Notes: a model not told the origin generated them from the sequence alone. Shown: positions 17,777-26,269, counted from the first letter of the stretch. The stretch: 64,000 bases of DNA from DATARH01 sp050246595 (GCA_050246595.1 JBFWVT010000008.1:1-64000); one strand, 5' to 3'. Translations and numbers: made by a program.

Positions 17777-17895
17777 GTCATTCCGGGGCGCGGAGGCAGG
17801 CCGCGCACCCGGCTTCCGGCGGCACGGGCCTCGACGGCTCCGGAAAAGCCGGTGTCCGTCGTTCCGGGTTCGGTCCTCCGGGCGACCCCGGAATG
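17777..17895. repeat. Imperfect inverted repeat, TCATTCCGGGG family
   Basis: The left arm TGTCATTCCGGGGCG (17777-17791) pairs with CGACCCCGGAATGGC (17882-17896) around a GC-rich centre. The same core recurs in the element at 18269-18448, so this is a dispersed palindromic family. It occupies most of the gap between hyuA and the next small gene. Confidence 0.6.
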
Positions 17896-17918
17896 GCTGT
17901 GCGGCCTGTTAGATCAAC

Positions 17919-18176
17919 CTATCCTATCAATACAGTTGAGCGCCTCTGATGCGCGGCCGCTCGATGCTTCTGAAACGGGGCACCCCTCGGGCTGCTGATC
18001 GTGACCGCATCCTTCAGCGCTTCGAGCAGCGCGGTTCGGGCGTTGAACGCCCTCAATCGGCTCGGGTAGGCAAACGAGACGAGCGGCGCTCCATAATTGT
18101 CGAGAATACCGAACCCGTAGCTCGTGATCGACCCGGCGGCGGGCGTCTCCTGGATCTCTCCAATCTTCCAGCTCAT
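17919..18176 (-). CDS. Small conserved-looking hypothetical protein
   Basis: An 85-residue frame opening MSWKIGEIQETPAAGSI, with SYGFGILDNYGAPLVSFAY in the middle and an ARTALLEALKDAV helix. I do not recognise the family. Translation is supported by GGGGA about 8 nt upstream of the ATG at 18176. The composition is less Arg/Ala-rich than non-coding shadow frames, which favours a real gene. The frame extends upstream to 18236 without support. The gene is bracketed by two copies of the TCATTCCGGGG repeat family, so it may have moved as a unit. Membrane segments are not evident. Confidence 0.55.
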   Translation of the reverse strand: MSWKIGEIQETPAAGSITSYGFGILDNYGAPLVSFAYPSRLRAFNARTALLEALKDAVTISSPRGAPFQKHRAAAHQRRSTVLIG

Positions 18177-18268
18177 GAGCAATTCCCCGTTGCTTCTGAC
18201 TGTTAGGGTCCGAATCCTAGAACGTATCAGGAACATGGGTCAAGAGGGTTTCGCCACCGACCTGAGGT

Positions 18269-18448
18269 AGTGACTCAGTTTGAATATAACGGGCAGGATT
18301 GTCATTCCGGGGCCGCCCGCAGGGCGGAACCCGGAATCCATGAACACTAACCGTTCCAAGAATTTAAGGGCCTGTGTTCATGGCTTCCGGGCTCGCGGGC
18401 TGCGCCCGCGCCCCGGAATGACAACCTTACGGTTCAAACTGAGTCACT
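18269..18448. repeat. 180 bp inverted-repeat element reaching into the GH3 gene
   Basis: Perfect 16 bp ends AGTGACTCAGTTTGAA (18269-18284) and its complement (18433-18448), followed inward by a second pair of arms with TTGTCATTCCGGGGC. No transposase is encoded and no clear target duplication is seen. The right end supplies the last codons and the TGA stop of the GH3 gene. It looks like a miniature inverted-repeat element. Confidence 0.7.
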
Positions 18449-20032
18449 GCCCGATCTGACGCGCTCTTTGGGCGCCGTCCACCGCTCCATACTGATGTCC
18501 TCTCCTCGATACTGCGCCGCGAAGGCGCGCAGGTCGGAAAACAACTCGGGGTCGGAGATTACGCGCGGCACCTTGTTCTGGGCGCCGAGACGGCCGCGCC
18601 GCCGCATCCATTCGGCAAACCCGCCCGGCGGCAGCACGCATATTTCCGGCGCGCGCATGCCAAACCCGCCGGCGCGGTGCGCCTCGTAGTCGAGGTTGCG
18701 CCGGATCAGGCCTTTATCGATCGCGCCGGCGAAGGCACGCAGCGATTCCGGCGCGACCGGGCGCTCGAATTCGACGACACAGAGGTGCCCGCCAAGCTCG
18801 CCCGGCTTTTGCGGAAACAGCGCACCGACCGCGAAATCACGCAGTTCGGCGCCGATCGCGGCGGCGGAATCGGTCACGGCGGCTTCGATTTCCTCGCCGG
18901 TCAGGTGCTCGCCAAACGCCGACAGCGTGTAGGACAGCCGGCCTGTCACCAGCAGACGCGGCGGGTCCCGGCTGACAAAGCGCACCGTGTCGCCAAGAAT
19001 AAACCCCCACAATCCGGCGCAGGTGCTGAGCGCCGGGGCGTAATCGATCCCGGTTTCGACCTCGCCGATCGCATGCCGCGCCGGCGCTGCTCCGCCGATC
19101 TCGCCGACCGGGACGAACTCGTAGAAGATTCCGTGATCGAGCACGACCCGCATGCCCTCGCCCGGATCGCGGTCGGCGGCGGCGACAAACCCCTCGCTGG
19201 CCGCGTAGACCTCGCGCAATTCGGCGTGGCTGCCGTCGAGCCATTCCGCGAAACGCGGGCGATACGGCGCGAAATTGACCCCGCCGTGAACCAGCAAGTC
19301 GAGCCGCGGAAAAAAATCGACCAGCCGGGTCCCGCGCCCCGGATGACGGCGAACCAGCTCGTCGAACAACAGCAACAGCCAGCTCGGCGTCCCCGAAATG
19401 CTGCGGATATCCGCATCGGGAGCGCGCTTGGCGAGCCGGGCCATCTTCTCGGTCCAATCGGTCAGGCGCGCGATATCGGGCGGCGGGTAGGCGAACGGGC
19501 GCGCCCAGCCCGGCACGGTCGCTGCGGCGATGCCGCTCAAATCGCCGCTCCGGACGCCGGGCGCGTGCCGGATCAGCTCGGTGCTGCCGCCGACCAGCAG
19601 GTTGTAGCCGCCAAATACCCGGCTCGTCGGGCGATGGCCGAGGTGATGGACCATCAGATCGAGCGCGGCGCGGCGGTTCGAGCGCAGCATCTCGCGGCTG
19701 ACCGGGATGTACTTGGTCGCGCCTGATGTCGTGCCCGAGGTCGCCGCGAAATAGGGCATGCGCCCCGGCCAGGTGACATCGACCAGGGTCGGAAACGCCG
19801 GTTGCCAATATTCCGACCAGAAATCCTCGTAGCGGCGCAGCGGCACCGCTTTCCGGAACTCGCGGACATCCCGGATGCGGGCGAAGCCGTGGTCGCGTCC
19901 GAAGCGGGTTCCGGCGGCGCGGCGCACCAGCCGCCGCAGCGTCCGGCACTGCGCCGCTGCCGAGTTCTGACGCGCCAGTTGGCGGCGGCGCAGACGCGCG
20001 TAGAGGCGAAGCAGCGGCGTCGCGTCGATCAC
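18434..20032 (-). CDS. GH3-family acyl-acid amide synthetase
   Basis: 532 residues of the GH3 branch of adenylate-forming enzymes, best known from plant auxin and jasmonate conjugation. The ATP-binding motif TSGTTSGATKYIPVS lies at about 98-112. Other family marks are YAASEGF, GDTVRFVSRDPPRLLVTGR, SAFGEHLTGEE, and YEAHRAGGFGMRAP near the end. The enzyme would activate a carboxylic acid as an adenylate and join it to an amine. The GTG start at 20032 lies 13 nt after the stop of the penicillin-acylase fragment, with GGTGG upstream. The last residues (SDSV) and the stop come from the inverted repeat at 18269-18448. The substrates are unknown. Confidence 0.85.
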   Translation of the reverse strand: MIDATPLLRLYARLRRRQLARQNSAAAQCRTLRRLVRRAAGTRFGRDHGFARIRDVREFRKAVPLRRYEDFWSEYWQPAFPTLVDVTWPGRMPYFAATSGTTSGATKYIPVSREMLRSNRRAALDLMVHHLGHRPTSRVFGGYNLLVGGSTELIRHAPGVRSGDLSGIAAATVPGWARPFAYPPPDIARLTDWTEKMARLAKRAPDADIRSISGTPSWLLLLFDELVRRHPGRGTRLVDFFPRLDLLVHGGVNFAPYRPRFAEWLDGSHAELREVYAASEGFVAAADRDPGEGMRVVLDHGIFYEFVPVGEIGGAAPARHAIGEVETGIDYAPALSTCAGLWGFILGDTVRFVSRDPPRLLVTGRLSYTLSAFGEHLTGEEIEAAVTDSAAAIGAELRDFAVGALFPQKPGELGGHLCVVEFERPVAPESLRAFAGAIDKGLIRRNLDYEAHRAGGFGMRAPEICVLPPGGFAEWMRRRGRLGAQNKVPRVISDPELFSDLRAFAAQYRGEDISMERWTAPKERVRSGSDSV

Positions 20033-20045
20033 GGCGTCGCCACCG

Positions 20046-20378
20046 TTATCCGGTCGGGCGGCATCTCGGCGCTCCGAACAACTCGGCAAGACGGCCCTGC
20101 GCGATGCGCCGCAGCAGCTCGATCTGCGCCAGCCGCAAATGGGCGTGCACCAGACCGAGAGCGATCGCGAGCTCGCGATCGCTCTTTGCTTCGACAAACG
20201 GGACGAGATGCGCGTTCCAGCGGATTGCAACCGGCGCGCGGCGCAACGGCAACGACCGCAAGCGCTCGGTCACCGTGATGTATTTTCGAGGCCTGACCCA
20301 GGGTGCGGCCAGTGCGAGCCGCAACCCCAGGCGCACGATCCCATAGCCGACCGCGGCCGGAGACGCCTGGACCCGCAC
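20046..20378 (-). pseudogene. Penicillin acylase family, N-terminal fragment only
   Basis: A 110-residue frame whose second half reads VPFVEAKSDRELAIALGLVHAHLRLAQIELLRR and then AQGRLAELFG (split here), the classic N-terminal alpha-chain region of penicillin/cephalosporin acylases, which are normally 700-800 residues. The frame stops right after LAELFGAP, and the next gene is GH3, so the rest of the alpha chain and the whole beta chain with its catalytic Ser are gone. The GTG start has GAGGG 8 nt upstream, so it may still be translated and act as a leader for GH3. An active acylase is excluded. Confidence 0.65.
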
Positions 20379-20446
20379 GGGTCAGACCCTCAGATCGCCG
20401 CCGCCATCGCGCAGCCCGACACGAGGACGGCTCCGTCGCGCTCCGT

Positions 20447-20749
20447 TTATCGGAAATAGGGCGGCGGGGGCGGCGGATAGCCCGGAGGCGGCGGGTAGTA
20501 GGCCTGCGGCGGGTAGGGCGGGGGCGGCGTGGTTGCGATGCCGCCGAGCGCGCCGGCCGCGCCGCCGACCGCGGCGCCGAGCGCGGCCCCGCCGCCGCCG
20601 CCGGCAGCCGCGCCGATCGCGGCTCCGGTGCCGGCACCGAGAAGACCGCCGCCCACCGCGCGCTGTGCCGGATCATAGGGGTTTGTGCAAGCCGAAAGCC
20701 CAAGCAACAGGACCAACCCCGCCGCGGCACCGAGCGTGGATTTATTCAT
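20447..20749 (-). CDS. Glycine-zipper lipoprotein with Pro-rich tail
   Basis: 100 residues. A type II signal peptide ends in the lipobox LSAC (Cys21). It is followed by a glycine-zipper stretch of repeated GAA/GGA motifs (about 33-70) of the kind that spans or inserts in membranes, then a low-complexity tail of Pro and Tyr (YPPQAYYPPPP). It is probably an outer-membrane lipoprotein of the general glycine-zipper group (OmpA/17 kDa antigen-like). It is monocistronic, with no evident partner. Confidence 0.8.
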   Translation of the reverse strand: MNKSTLGAAAGLVLLLGLSACTNPYDPAQRAVGGGLLGAGTGAAIGAAAGGGGGAALGAAVGGAAGALGGIATTPPPPYPPQAYYPPPPGYPPPPPPYFR

Positions 20750-20847
20750 CGAGACGCGCTCCAGAAAGTTGACAGCCAGGTAACGCGTCTACCCTCCATT
20801 CATTCCCGCCGACACGCCGCGTCCGGGATCGCGGCCGTCGCGCGAGG

Positions 20848-21687
20848 TCAGCCCTTCGCCAGACCGGGCGGGTTCCAGCCAAGCCACTCGCAGACCGCGC
20901 GCCCCATGACGAGATCGCGGTCGCTTCCCTGGAGCCACGGCATTTCCTCGGTAAACATCGTCACGCACTGCCGATAGCTGCACGGCATCCGGGTGACGTC
21001 GGTTCCCCAGAAGCAGCGCTGCGGACCGAACGCATCGATGATCTGCTTTGTGTATTCCTGCACGTCCCGATACGGGTAGGGTTCGGCGGAATAGCTCGGG
21101 GCGCCCGAGATCTTGACCGCGACATTCGGCAGCTTTGCCAAGGCGAGCATCTCGGACAGATCGGCGAAGGCCGCCGCGCCCTTGGCGCCGCCGCCGCCGC
21201 CGGCGCGGCCGTAATGGTCGATATGCAGCTTGAGACCGGGATGGCGCTCGGCGATGTTGCGGAACGCCGCCATGTTGCCGCCGGCGAGCAGCCCGACCGG
21301 CAGCTTTTCGCGTTCGCAGGCGGCCCAGAACCAGTCGAGACTGCCGTCGGTCCACCAGCTCTTCTGCTCGGGCTGGTTGAAGGTGAAGCGGAAACCGAGC
21401 ATGCCCGGCCGCGTTCGCCAGTTGCGGACGATCTCCTCGCGGTTCGGCGCTTTGAGATCGAAATGGCCGAGGATGCAGAATTTGTCGGGATGCGCCTTGA
21501 CCGCCTCGACCGCCTGCACGTTGACCGCCTCGCCGAGCGTGCTGGGCGGGTGCAGCACCGCGGCATCGACCCCGGCCTCCGCCATCTCCTTCAGCGCATC
21601 GTTGACGTCATAGGTCGGGATCTGCCGATGATGCGCCGACATCCTGGCGTTTTCCCAGATGTGTATCTGCGAATCGACGATGAACAT
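20848..21687 (-). CDS. Amidohydrolase family 2 (TIM-barrel) hydrolase
   Basis: 279 residues starting MFIVDSQIHIWE. The opening DxQIHIW, KLHIDHYGR in the middle and FWGTDVTRMPCSY near the end are the beta-strand metal and catalytic positions of amidohydrolase_2 proteins. The first strand reads QIHIW rather than HxH, which is common among lactonase-like members. Substrates in this family are lactones and carboxylated aromatics; none can be assigned here. It follows the GNAT gene on the same strand with a 30 nt gap, so the two may be cotranscribed. Confidence 0.82.
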   Translation of the reverse strand: MFIVDSQIHIWENARMSAHHRQIPTYDVNDALKEMAEAGVDAAVLHPPSTLGEAVNVQAVEAVKAHPDKFCILGHFDLKAPNREEIVRNWRTRPGMLGFRFTFNQPEQKSWWTDGSLDWFWAACEREKLPVGLLAGGNMAAFRNIAERHPGLKLHIDHYGRAGGGGGAKGAAAFADLSEMLALAKLPNVAVKISGAPSYSAEPYPYRDVQEYTKQIIDAFGPQRCFWGTDVTRMPCSYRQCVTMFTEEMPWLQGSDRDLVMGRAVCEWLGWNPPGLAKG

Positions 21688-21717
21688 GGCGGTTTTCCTC
21701 TGTAACTACGGCTTCGG

Positions 21718-22269
21718 CTAAGGCTCCGGGCGGTCCGCGGCCCGAGCGGTTTCCAGATAGCGCGGCAGATCGGGCCAGGCATATCCCGCGGCCACGATCC
21801 GCTTGCCGCCGACGACAAAATTCTTGTGCCTGATCTCGCGACCGCCGAGTCGCCGGTAAAAAAAGCGCCCCGGATTGTCGCGCAGCACCCAGATGATCGC
21901 CGAGGCGCAGCCTTGCGCGACCAGCCGCTCGAACAGAGCAAGCAACAGCGCGCGGCCGATGCCCTGGTTCTGCCAGTCGGGCGCGACATAGAGCGTAAAG
22001 ACCTCGCCGGCATGCTCGGCGCTGTCCCGGTTGCGGCCGCAGCTCCCGAACCCGACAATCCCGCCATCGCCGTCCACGGCGACGCGCACGTCGCGCGGCT
22101 CGCGCTCGATGACGGTCGCCCATCCCACTTCGCGGCGTTGCGCCGACAAGCCGACCAAAAACGGCGTTGCCAGGATTCCGGCATAGGCGGCCCGCCAGAT
22201 CTCGACATCGAGTCGGGCGATGCGGCGGGCGTCGCCGGGACGTGCGGCACGGATCGTGATCGCGCTCAT
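21718..22269 (-). CDS. GNAT-family N-acetyltransferase
   Basis: 183 residues with the GNAT fold: an N-terminal ITIRAARPGDARRIARL, the strand-4 VFTLYVAPDWQNQGIGRAL with the acetyl-CoA pyrophosphate loop QxxGxG/A (QNQGIG), and the C-terminal NPGRFFYRRLGG typical of the RimI/YjaB-like branch. The acceptor is unknown. It is divergent from the IalB-like gene, which starts 112 nt away, and is probably cotranscribed with the amidohydrolase downstream. Confidence 0.85.
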   Translation of the reverse strand: MSAITIRAARPGDARRIARLDVEIWRAAYAGILATPFLVGLSAQRREVGWATVIEREPRDVRVAVDGDGGIVGFGSCGRNRDSAEHAGEVFTLYVAPDWQNQGIGRALLLALFERLVAQGCASAIIWVLRDNPGRFFYRRLGGREIRHKNFVVGGKRIVAAGYAWPDLPRYLETARAADRPEP

Positions 22270-22381
22270 GTCGGTCCATTGTGCCTGGTTTTCCCGCCTC
22301 TGGGGAGGGGGTAACCCGCAACATGAGGCAAGGGGGACGCGCGTTGATGGACTCGCGGGAAGTCGGCGCTATGCTTGCCGT

Positions 22382-23149
22382 ATGAAGCGAAGCCGTTTGT
22401 ATCTTCTCGGCGCGCCCTGTCTCGCGGCGCTTCTCTCGACCGCCCCGCTGCCGGGCCAGGCGGCCCCGCCCAAGAAAGAGCCTCCGGCCCAACCCGCCGC
22501 TGAAAGCGCGGCGCCAAAGACCCGCTCGCTCGGCGCAGTCGGGGCGTGGTCGGCGTATGCCGCCGGCGACAAGGCGAGCCGGATCTGCTATCTCGTCGGC
22601 CGGCCGCAGAAGGTCGATTCGGCCGGAATCGCCCGCCAGGCGCCGGTCGCGATGGTGACGCACCGACCGAGCGAGAACATCGCGAACGTCGTCAGCTTTA
22701 TCGAAGGCTATCCGCTGAAGGACGGCAGCGAGGTCGCGCTCGAGATCGACGACAGAAAGTTCGACCTGTTCACAAACGACGACAGCGCCTGGGCGCGCAC
22801 CGCCGAAATCGACCGCACGATCGTATCGGCGTTCATCAAGGGCCGGACCGCAATCGTCAAGGGCATCCCGAACAAGGGCAAGCCGACGACCGACACCTAC
22901 TCCCTCTCGGGCTTCACAAAAGCCCTGTCGCTGATCGACGAGGCGTGCGGCATCAGCCGCTCCGAAACCGCCGCCGCGCAGACCGCCCCGGCGGCGCAAA
23001 CGGTCTCGGCTCCGCAAGCAGCCTCGGCGCCGGCAAAGACCGCCGCCCCGCGCAAGGCCAAGACCTCCGCGCGCAAGACCGTGCATAAGAACAAAAAGGC
23101 GTCAAAAAAGACGGCAAGCAAGAAGAAGTCGCAATCCGCGAGTCGCTGA
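22382..23149 (+). CDS. Exported IalB-like protein with a lysine/alanine-rich tail
   Basis: 255 residues. A signal peptide (LYLLGAPCLAALLSTAPLPG) precedes a Pro-rich linker and an invasion-associated-locus-B-like domain (about 50-190) with WSAYAAGDKASRICYLVG and CGISRSE holding the typical cysteines. The last 60 residues are Ala/Lys-rich, with KKASKK and RKTVHK patterns like histone H1 tails. IalB proteins are periplasmic or surface proteins of alphaproteobacteria with an unclear biochemical role. The cationic tail could bind nucleic acid, lipopolysaccharide or peptidoglycan; this is inference. The start follows a poor Shine-Dalgarno. Confidence 0.75.
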   Translation: MKRSRLYLLGAPCLAALLSTAPLPGQAAPPKKEPPAQPAAESAAPKTRSLGAVGAWSAYAAGDKASRICYLVGRPQKVDSAGIARQAPVAMVTHRPSENIANVVSFIEGYPLKDGSEVALEIDDRKFDLFTNDDSAWARTAEIDRTIVSAFIKGRTAIVKGIPNKGKPTTDTYSLSGFTKALSLIDEACGISRSETAAAQTAPAAQTVSAPQAASAPAKTAAPRKAKTSARKTVHKNKKASKKTASKKKSQSASR

Positions 23150-23185
23150 GCTTTCCCGCGCGGCGCCGCGGCCCATATCTCAGCC

Positions 23186-24331
23186 ATGTCCGCAGACAAC
23201 GAGCCGTCCGTACTCCGCCGCAATCCCGCCCATCGTAACCTGGTCGGGCTGGGGCGGACCGAAATCGCCGAGGAAATGGCCGCGTTCGGGGCCGAGAAGT
23301 TCCGCGCCGGCCAGTTATGGCACTGGATTTATCATCGCGGCGTCACCGATTTCGCGGCGATGACCAATCTCGCAAAGCCGTTCCGCGAACGCCTCGCCGA
23401 ACGCTACGAGCTGCGCCGGCCGGAGATCGCGACAGCGCGGACCTCGATCGACGGCACGCGGAAATGGCTGCTGCGCTTCGAGGACGGGCAGGAGGCCGAG
23501 ACCGTCCACATCCCGGAGAGCGACCGCGGCACGCTATGCGTCTCCTCGCAGATCGGCTGCACCTTGACCTGCCGCTTCTGTCATACCGGGACGCAGCGTC
23601 TCGTGCGCAATCTCGGCGCTGCGGAAATCGTCGGACAGGTGATGGTCGCGCGCGACGCGCTCGGCGAGTGGCCGTCGCCGCAAGAGGACCGGCAGCTTAC
23701 GAACATCGTGCTGATGGGGATGGGGGAGCCGCTCTACAATTACGAGAATGTCGCCGCCGCGATGAAGATCGTGATGGACCCCGAGGGGCTGGCCATCTCG
23801 CGCCGCAAGATCACGCTGTCGACCTCGGGAGTGGTGCCGATGATCGCCCGCGTCGGCGCCGAGCTGGGGGTCAACCTGGCGGTGTCGCTGCACGCCGTGA
23901 CCGACGAACTGCGCGACCAGCTGGTGCCGCTCAACCGCAAATACAAGATCGCCGAGCTGCTGGAGGCGTGCCGGAATTATCCGGGGGCGAGCAACGCGCG
24001 ACGCATCACATTCGAGTACGTGATGCTGAACGGGGTCAACGACAGCCCGGCCGAGGCGCGCGAACTGGTGCGGCTGCTGAAGGGCATCCCGGCCAAGGTG
24101 AACCTAATCCCGTTCAATCCCTGGCCCGGCGCGCCGTATCAGTGCTCGACCGATGCGGCGATCGCGGCGTTTTCCGACATTGTATTCAACGCCGGCTATT
24201 CGGCACCGGTGCGCACGCCGCGCGGACGCGACATAGCGGCGGCCTGCGGCCAGCTCAAATCGGAGAGCGTCCGGGCGCGCCGGGTCGCGACCTCTCTCTC
24301 CGTCGCGCCCGCGCCGCTTCCGGCCGTCTGA
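23186..24331 (+). CDS. rlmN: Dual-specificity 23S rRNA A2503 / tRNA A37 C2-methyltransferase
   Basis: 381 residues. The radical-SAM cluster motif CTLTCRFC (Cys125, Cys129, Cys132) is present, with the conserved Cys118 and the mechanistic cysteine near residue 358 in AAACGQL. GMGEPLYNY and SLHAVTDELR are further RlmN marks. The enzyme methylates C2 of A2503 in 23S rRNA and A37 in some tRNAs, using two SAM molecules. It is intact and of normal length. The alpha/beta hydrolase gene follows after 13 nt and is probably cotranscribed. Confidence 0.96.
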   Translation: MSADNEPSVLRRNPAHRNLVGLGRTEIAEEMAAFGAEKFRAGQLWHWIYHRGVTDFAAMTNLAKPFRERLAERYELRRPEIATARTSIDGTRKWLLRFEDGQEAETVHIPESDRGTLCVSSQIGCTLTCRFCHTGTQRLVRNLGAAEIVGQVMVARDALGEWPSPQEDRQLTNIVLMGMGEPLYNYENVAAAMKIVMDPEGLAISRRKITLSTSGVVPMIARVGAELGVNLAVSLHAVTDELRDQLVPLNRKYKIAELLEACRNYPGASNARRITFEYVMLNGVNDSPAEARELVRLLKGIPAKVNLIPFNPWPGAPYQCSTDAAIAAFSDIVFNAGYSAPVRTPRGRDIAAACGQLKSESVRARRVATSLSVAPAPLPAV

Positions 24332-24344
24332 CGTCGATTTCAAG

Positions 24345-25172
24345 GTGCGCGGTTTGATGTGGGTCGCCGGGGTCGCCGCCTTTTATCTGGCGGTCGTCGC
24401 CGGTCTGTATCTTTCCCAGCGGCAGCTTCTCTATCATCCGGACCGGACGCGTCCGGTTCTCGGCGCCCTGGCGGAACTCGGGGTTCGCGAGGTCGCGCTG
24501 CCGACCGCGGACGGGCTGGCGCTACTCGCATGGTATCTGCCGCCGCGAGGAAAGCGGCCGGTCGTCGTCTATTTTCACGGCAATGCCGGTCATATCGGAT
24601 ACCGCGCCGACCGGGTCGAGCGTTTCGCGCGCGAAGGCTACGGGGCGCTGATGCTCGAATATCGCGGTTATGGCGGCAATCCGGGCGAACCGAGCGAGGC
24701 CGGTCTATTCGCGGACGCCGCGACGGCGCTGCGCTTTGTCGAGGCGCAGGGCGTGCCCGAACGCCGGATCGTGCTCTACGGCGAGTCGCTCGGCACCGGG
24801 GTCGCGGTGCAGGCGGCAACAACGCGCGAGGTCGGTGCGGTGGTGCTCGAATCGCCGTATACGAGCATCGCCGCCGCCGCGCAGTTTCATTATCCGTTTA
24901 TCCCGGCCGCGTGGCTGGTGGCGGACCGCTATGACTCGCTGTCGCGCATCGGGCAGGTCCGGGCGCCGATCCTGATGCTGCACGGGGGGCGCGACGGCGT
25001 CATTCCGTTGAGCCTCGGCGAGGCCCTGTTTGCCGCCGCCCCGGAACCGAAAGAGAACTGGATCGCGCCGCAGGCCGGGCACGCCGATCTCGGCTGGTTC
25101 GGCGCGCTCGACATCGCCGTCGCATTTATCGAGCGGCATGTCCGGCAGACCGAGCCGGCGCCTCGCGGCTGA
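24345..25172 (+). CDS. Membrane-anchored alpha/beta hydrolase (BEM46-like)
   Basis: 275 residues. An N-terminal transmembrane helix (MWVAGVAAFYLAVVAGLYL) leads into an alpha/beta hydrolase fold with FHGNAGHIGYR (oxyanion region), the nucleophile elbow YGESLGTG, Asp in HGGRDGVIPL and His in AGHADLGW. This matches the BEM46/YfhR group. A GTG start at 24345 and an ATG at 24357 are both possible. The enzyme is probably an esterase or thioesterase with its active site next to the membrane. It lies 13 nt downstream of rlmN. Confidence 0.85.
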   Translation: MRGLMWVAGVAAFYLAVVAGLYLSQRQLLYHPDRTRPVLGALAELGVREVALPTADGLALLAWYLPPRGKRPVVVYFHGNAGHIGYRADRVERFAREGYGALMLEYRGYGGNPGEPSEAGLFADAATALRFVEAQGVPERRIVLYGESLGTGVAVQAATTREVGAVVLESPYTSIAAAAQFHYPFIPAAWLVADRYDSLSRIGQVRAPILMLHGGRDGVIPLSLGEALFAAAPEPKENWIAPQAGHADLGWFGALDIAVAFIERHVRQTEPAPRG

Positions 25173-25255
25173 GCCGATCGTCACGGCAGCGGCGGTGGCA
25201 ACGCACGCCGGCAACGTATAAAACCTCTCCGATACCTTGAAACCGGGAGGGGCGC

Positions 25256-26269
25256 GTGATCCGTGCGGCGATGGTCGGAATAGGACGGTGGGGCCGGACG
25301 CTGGTCGGCTCGGTGCAGGGTAAGAGCGAGGTATTTCGCTTCACGTCCGGCTACAACCGCACCCGCGCCAATGCCGAAGCGTTCTGCGCCGAGTACGGTC
25401 TCAAGCTCGCCGACAGTCTCGACGAAATCCTCGCCGATCCCGAAATCGACGCGGTCGTGTTCGCGACGCCGCACAGCGAGCACGGGGCGCAGGTCGAGCG
25501 CGCCGCCGCCGCCGGCAAGCATGTCTTTATGGAAAAACCCTTCACCTTGGACCGGCGCAGCGCGGCGCGGGCGCTCGACGCCGCGGCGCGGGCCGGGATC
25601 GTGCTCGGGATCGCCTATCCGCGCCGCTTTCACCCGAACATGCGCGAATTGAAAAACCGCGTCGATGACGGAAGGCTCGGCACGATCGCGCATTGTTATG
25701 CCGAGCAGAACTCGCCGGCCGGGCTGTTCATGGACCCGCGCTCGTGGCGCGCCGATCCGGCCGAAGCGCCGGCGGGCGGGATGACCGCGATGGGCGTCCA
25801 CAACGTCGATGCGATGATCGCTCTGTTCGGCGAAATCGACGAGGTCTATGCGTCGAGCATCCGGCGCACCGTCGCGTATAATGCCGAGGACACGACCAGC
25901 GTGACCTTCGGGTTCGCGAACGGCATGTCGGGGGGCCTCCTGTCGTGTCTGGCGACCGCGGTCAGCTACCGGCTCGCCGTGTTCGGCAGCAAGGGTTGCG
26001 CCGAGCTGGTCACGCCGGAACTCGATTTCCGCTTTACGCCGACCCCCGAGGCGATGCCGGCGGGCCGCCATATGCAGCCGGTGCCGGAAATCATCGAGAA
26101 CCGCGGCGCCAACACGCTGCTCGCCGAACTTGAAGCCTTTGCCGCGGCGATAAGGGGCGGAGCGCCCTACCCGATCCCGGCCGACCAGATCCTGCACGGG
26201 GTCGCGGTGTTCGAGGCGATCGTCCAATCCGCCACGACCCGTCAGCCGATCAAGGTGGCGCGGGAGTAG
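25256..26269 (+). CDS. Gfo/Idh/MocA-family NAD(P)-dependent oxidoreductase
   Basis: 337 residues from a GTG with GGGAGGGG just upstream. The N-terminal Rossmann fold reads RAAMVGIGRWGRTLV. The sequence continues with VVFATPHSEHGAQVERAAA and the family-defining EKPFT (HVFMEKPFT). The C-terminal domain has AGGMTAMGVHNVDAMIALFG with the conserved histidine. Members act on sugars, inositols and related alcohols. The substrate is not deducible, because the neighbours are unrelated. It stands alone, closed by a palindromic repeat. Confidence 0.87.
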   Translation: MIRAAMVGIGRWGRTLVGSVQGKSEVFRFTSGYNRTRANAEAFCAEYGLKLADSLDEILADPEIDAVVFATPHSEHGAQVERAAAAGKHVFMEKPFTLDRRSAARALDAAARAGIVLGIAYPRRFHPNMRELKNRVDDGRLGTIAHCYAEQNSPAGLFMDPRSWRADPAEAPAGGMTAMGVHNVDAMIALFGEIDEVYASSIRRTVAYNAEDTTSVTFGFANGMSGGLLSCLATAVSYRLAVFGSKGCAELVTPELDFRFTPTPEAMPAGRHMQPVPEIIENRGANTLLAELEAFAAAIRGGAPYPIPADQILHGVAVFEAIVQSATTRQPIKVARE

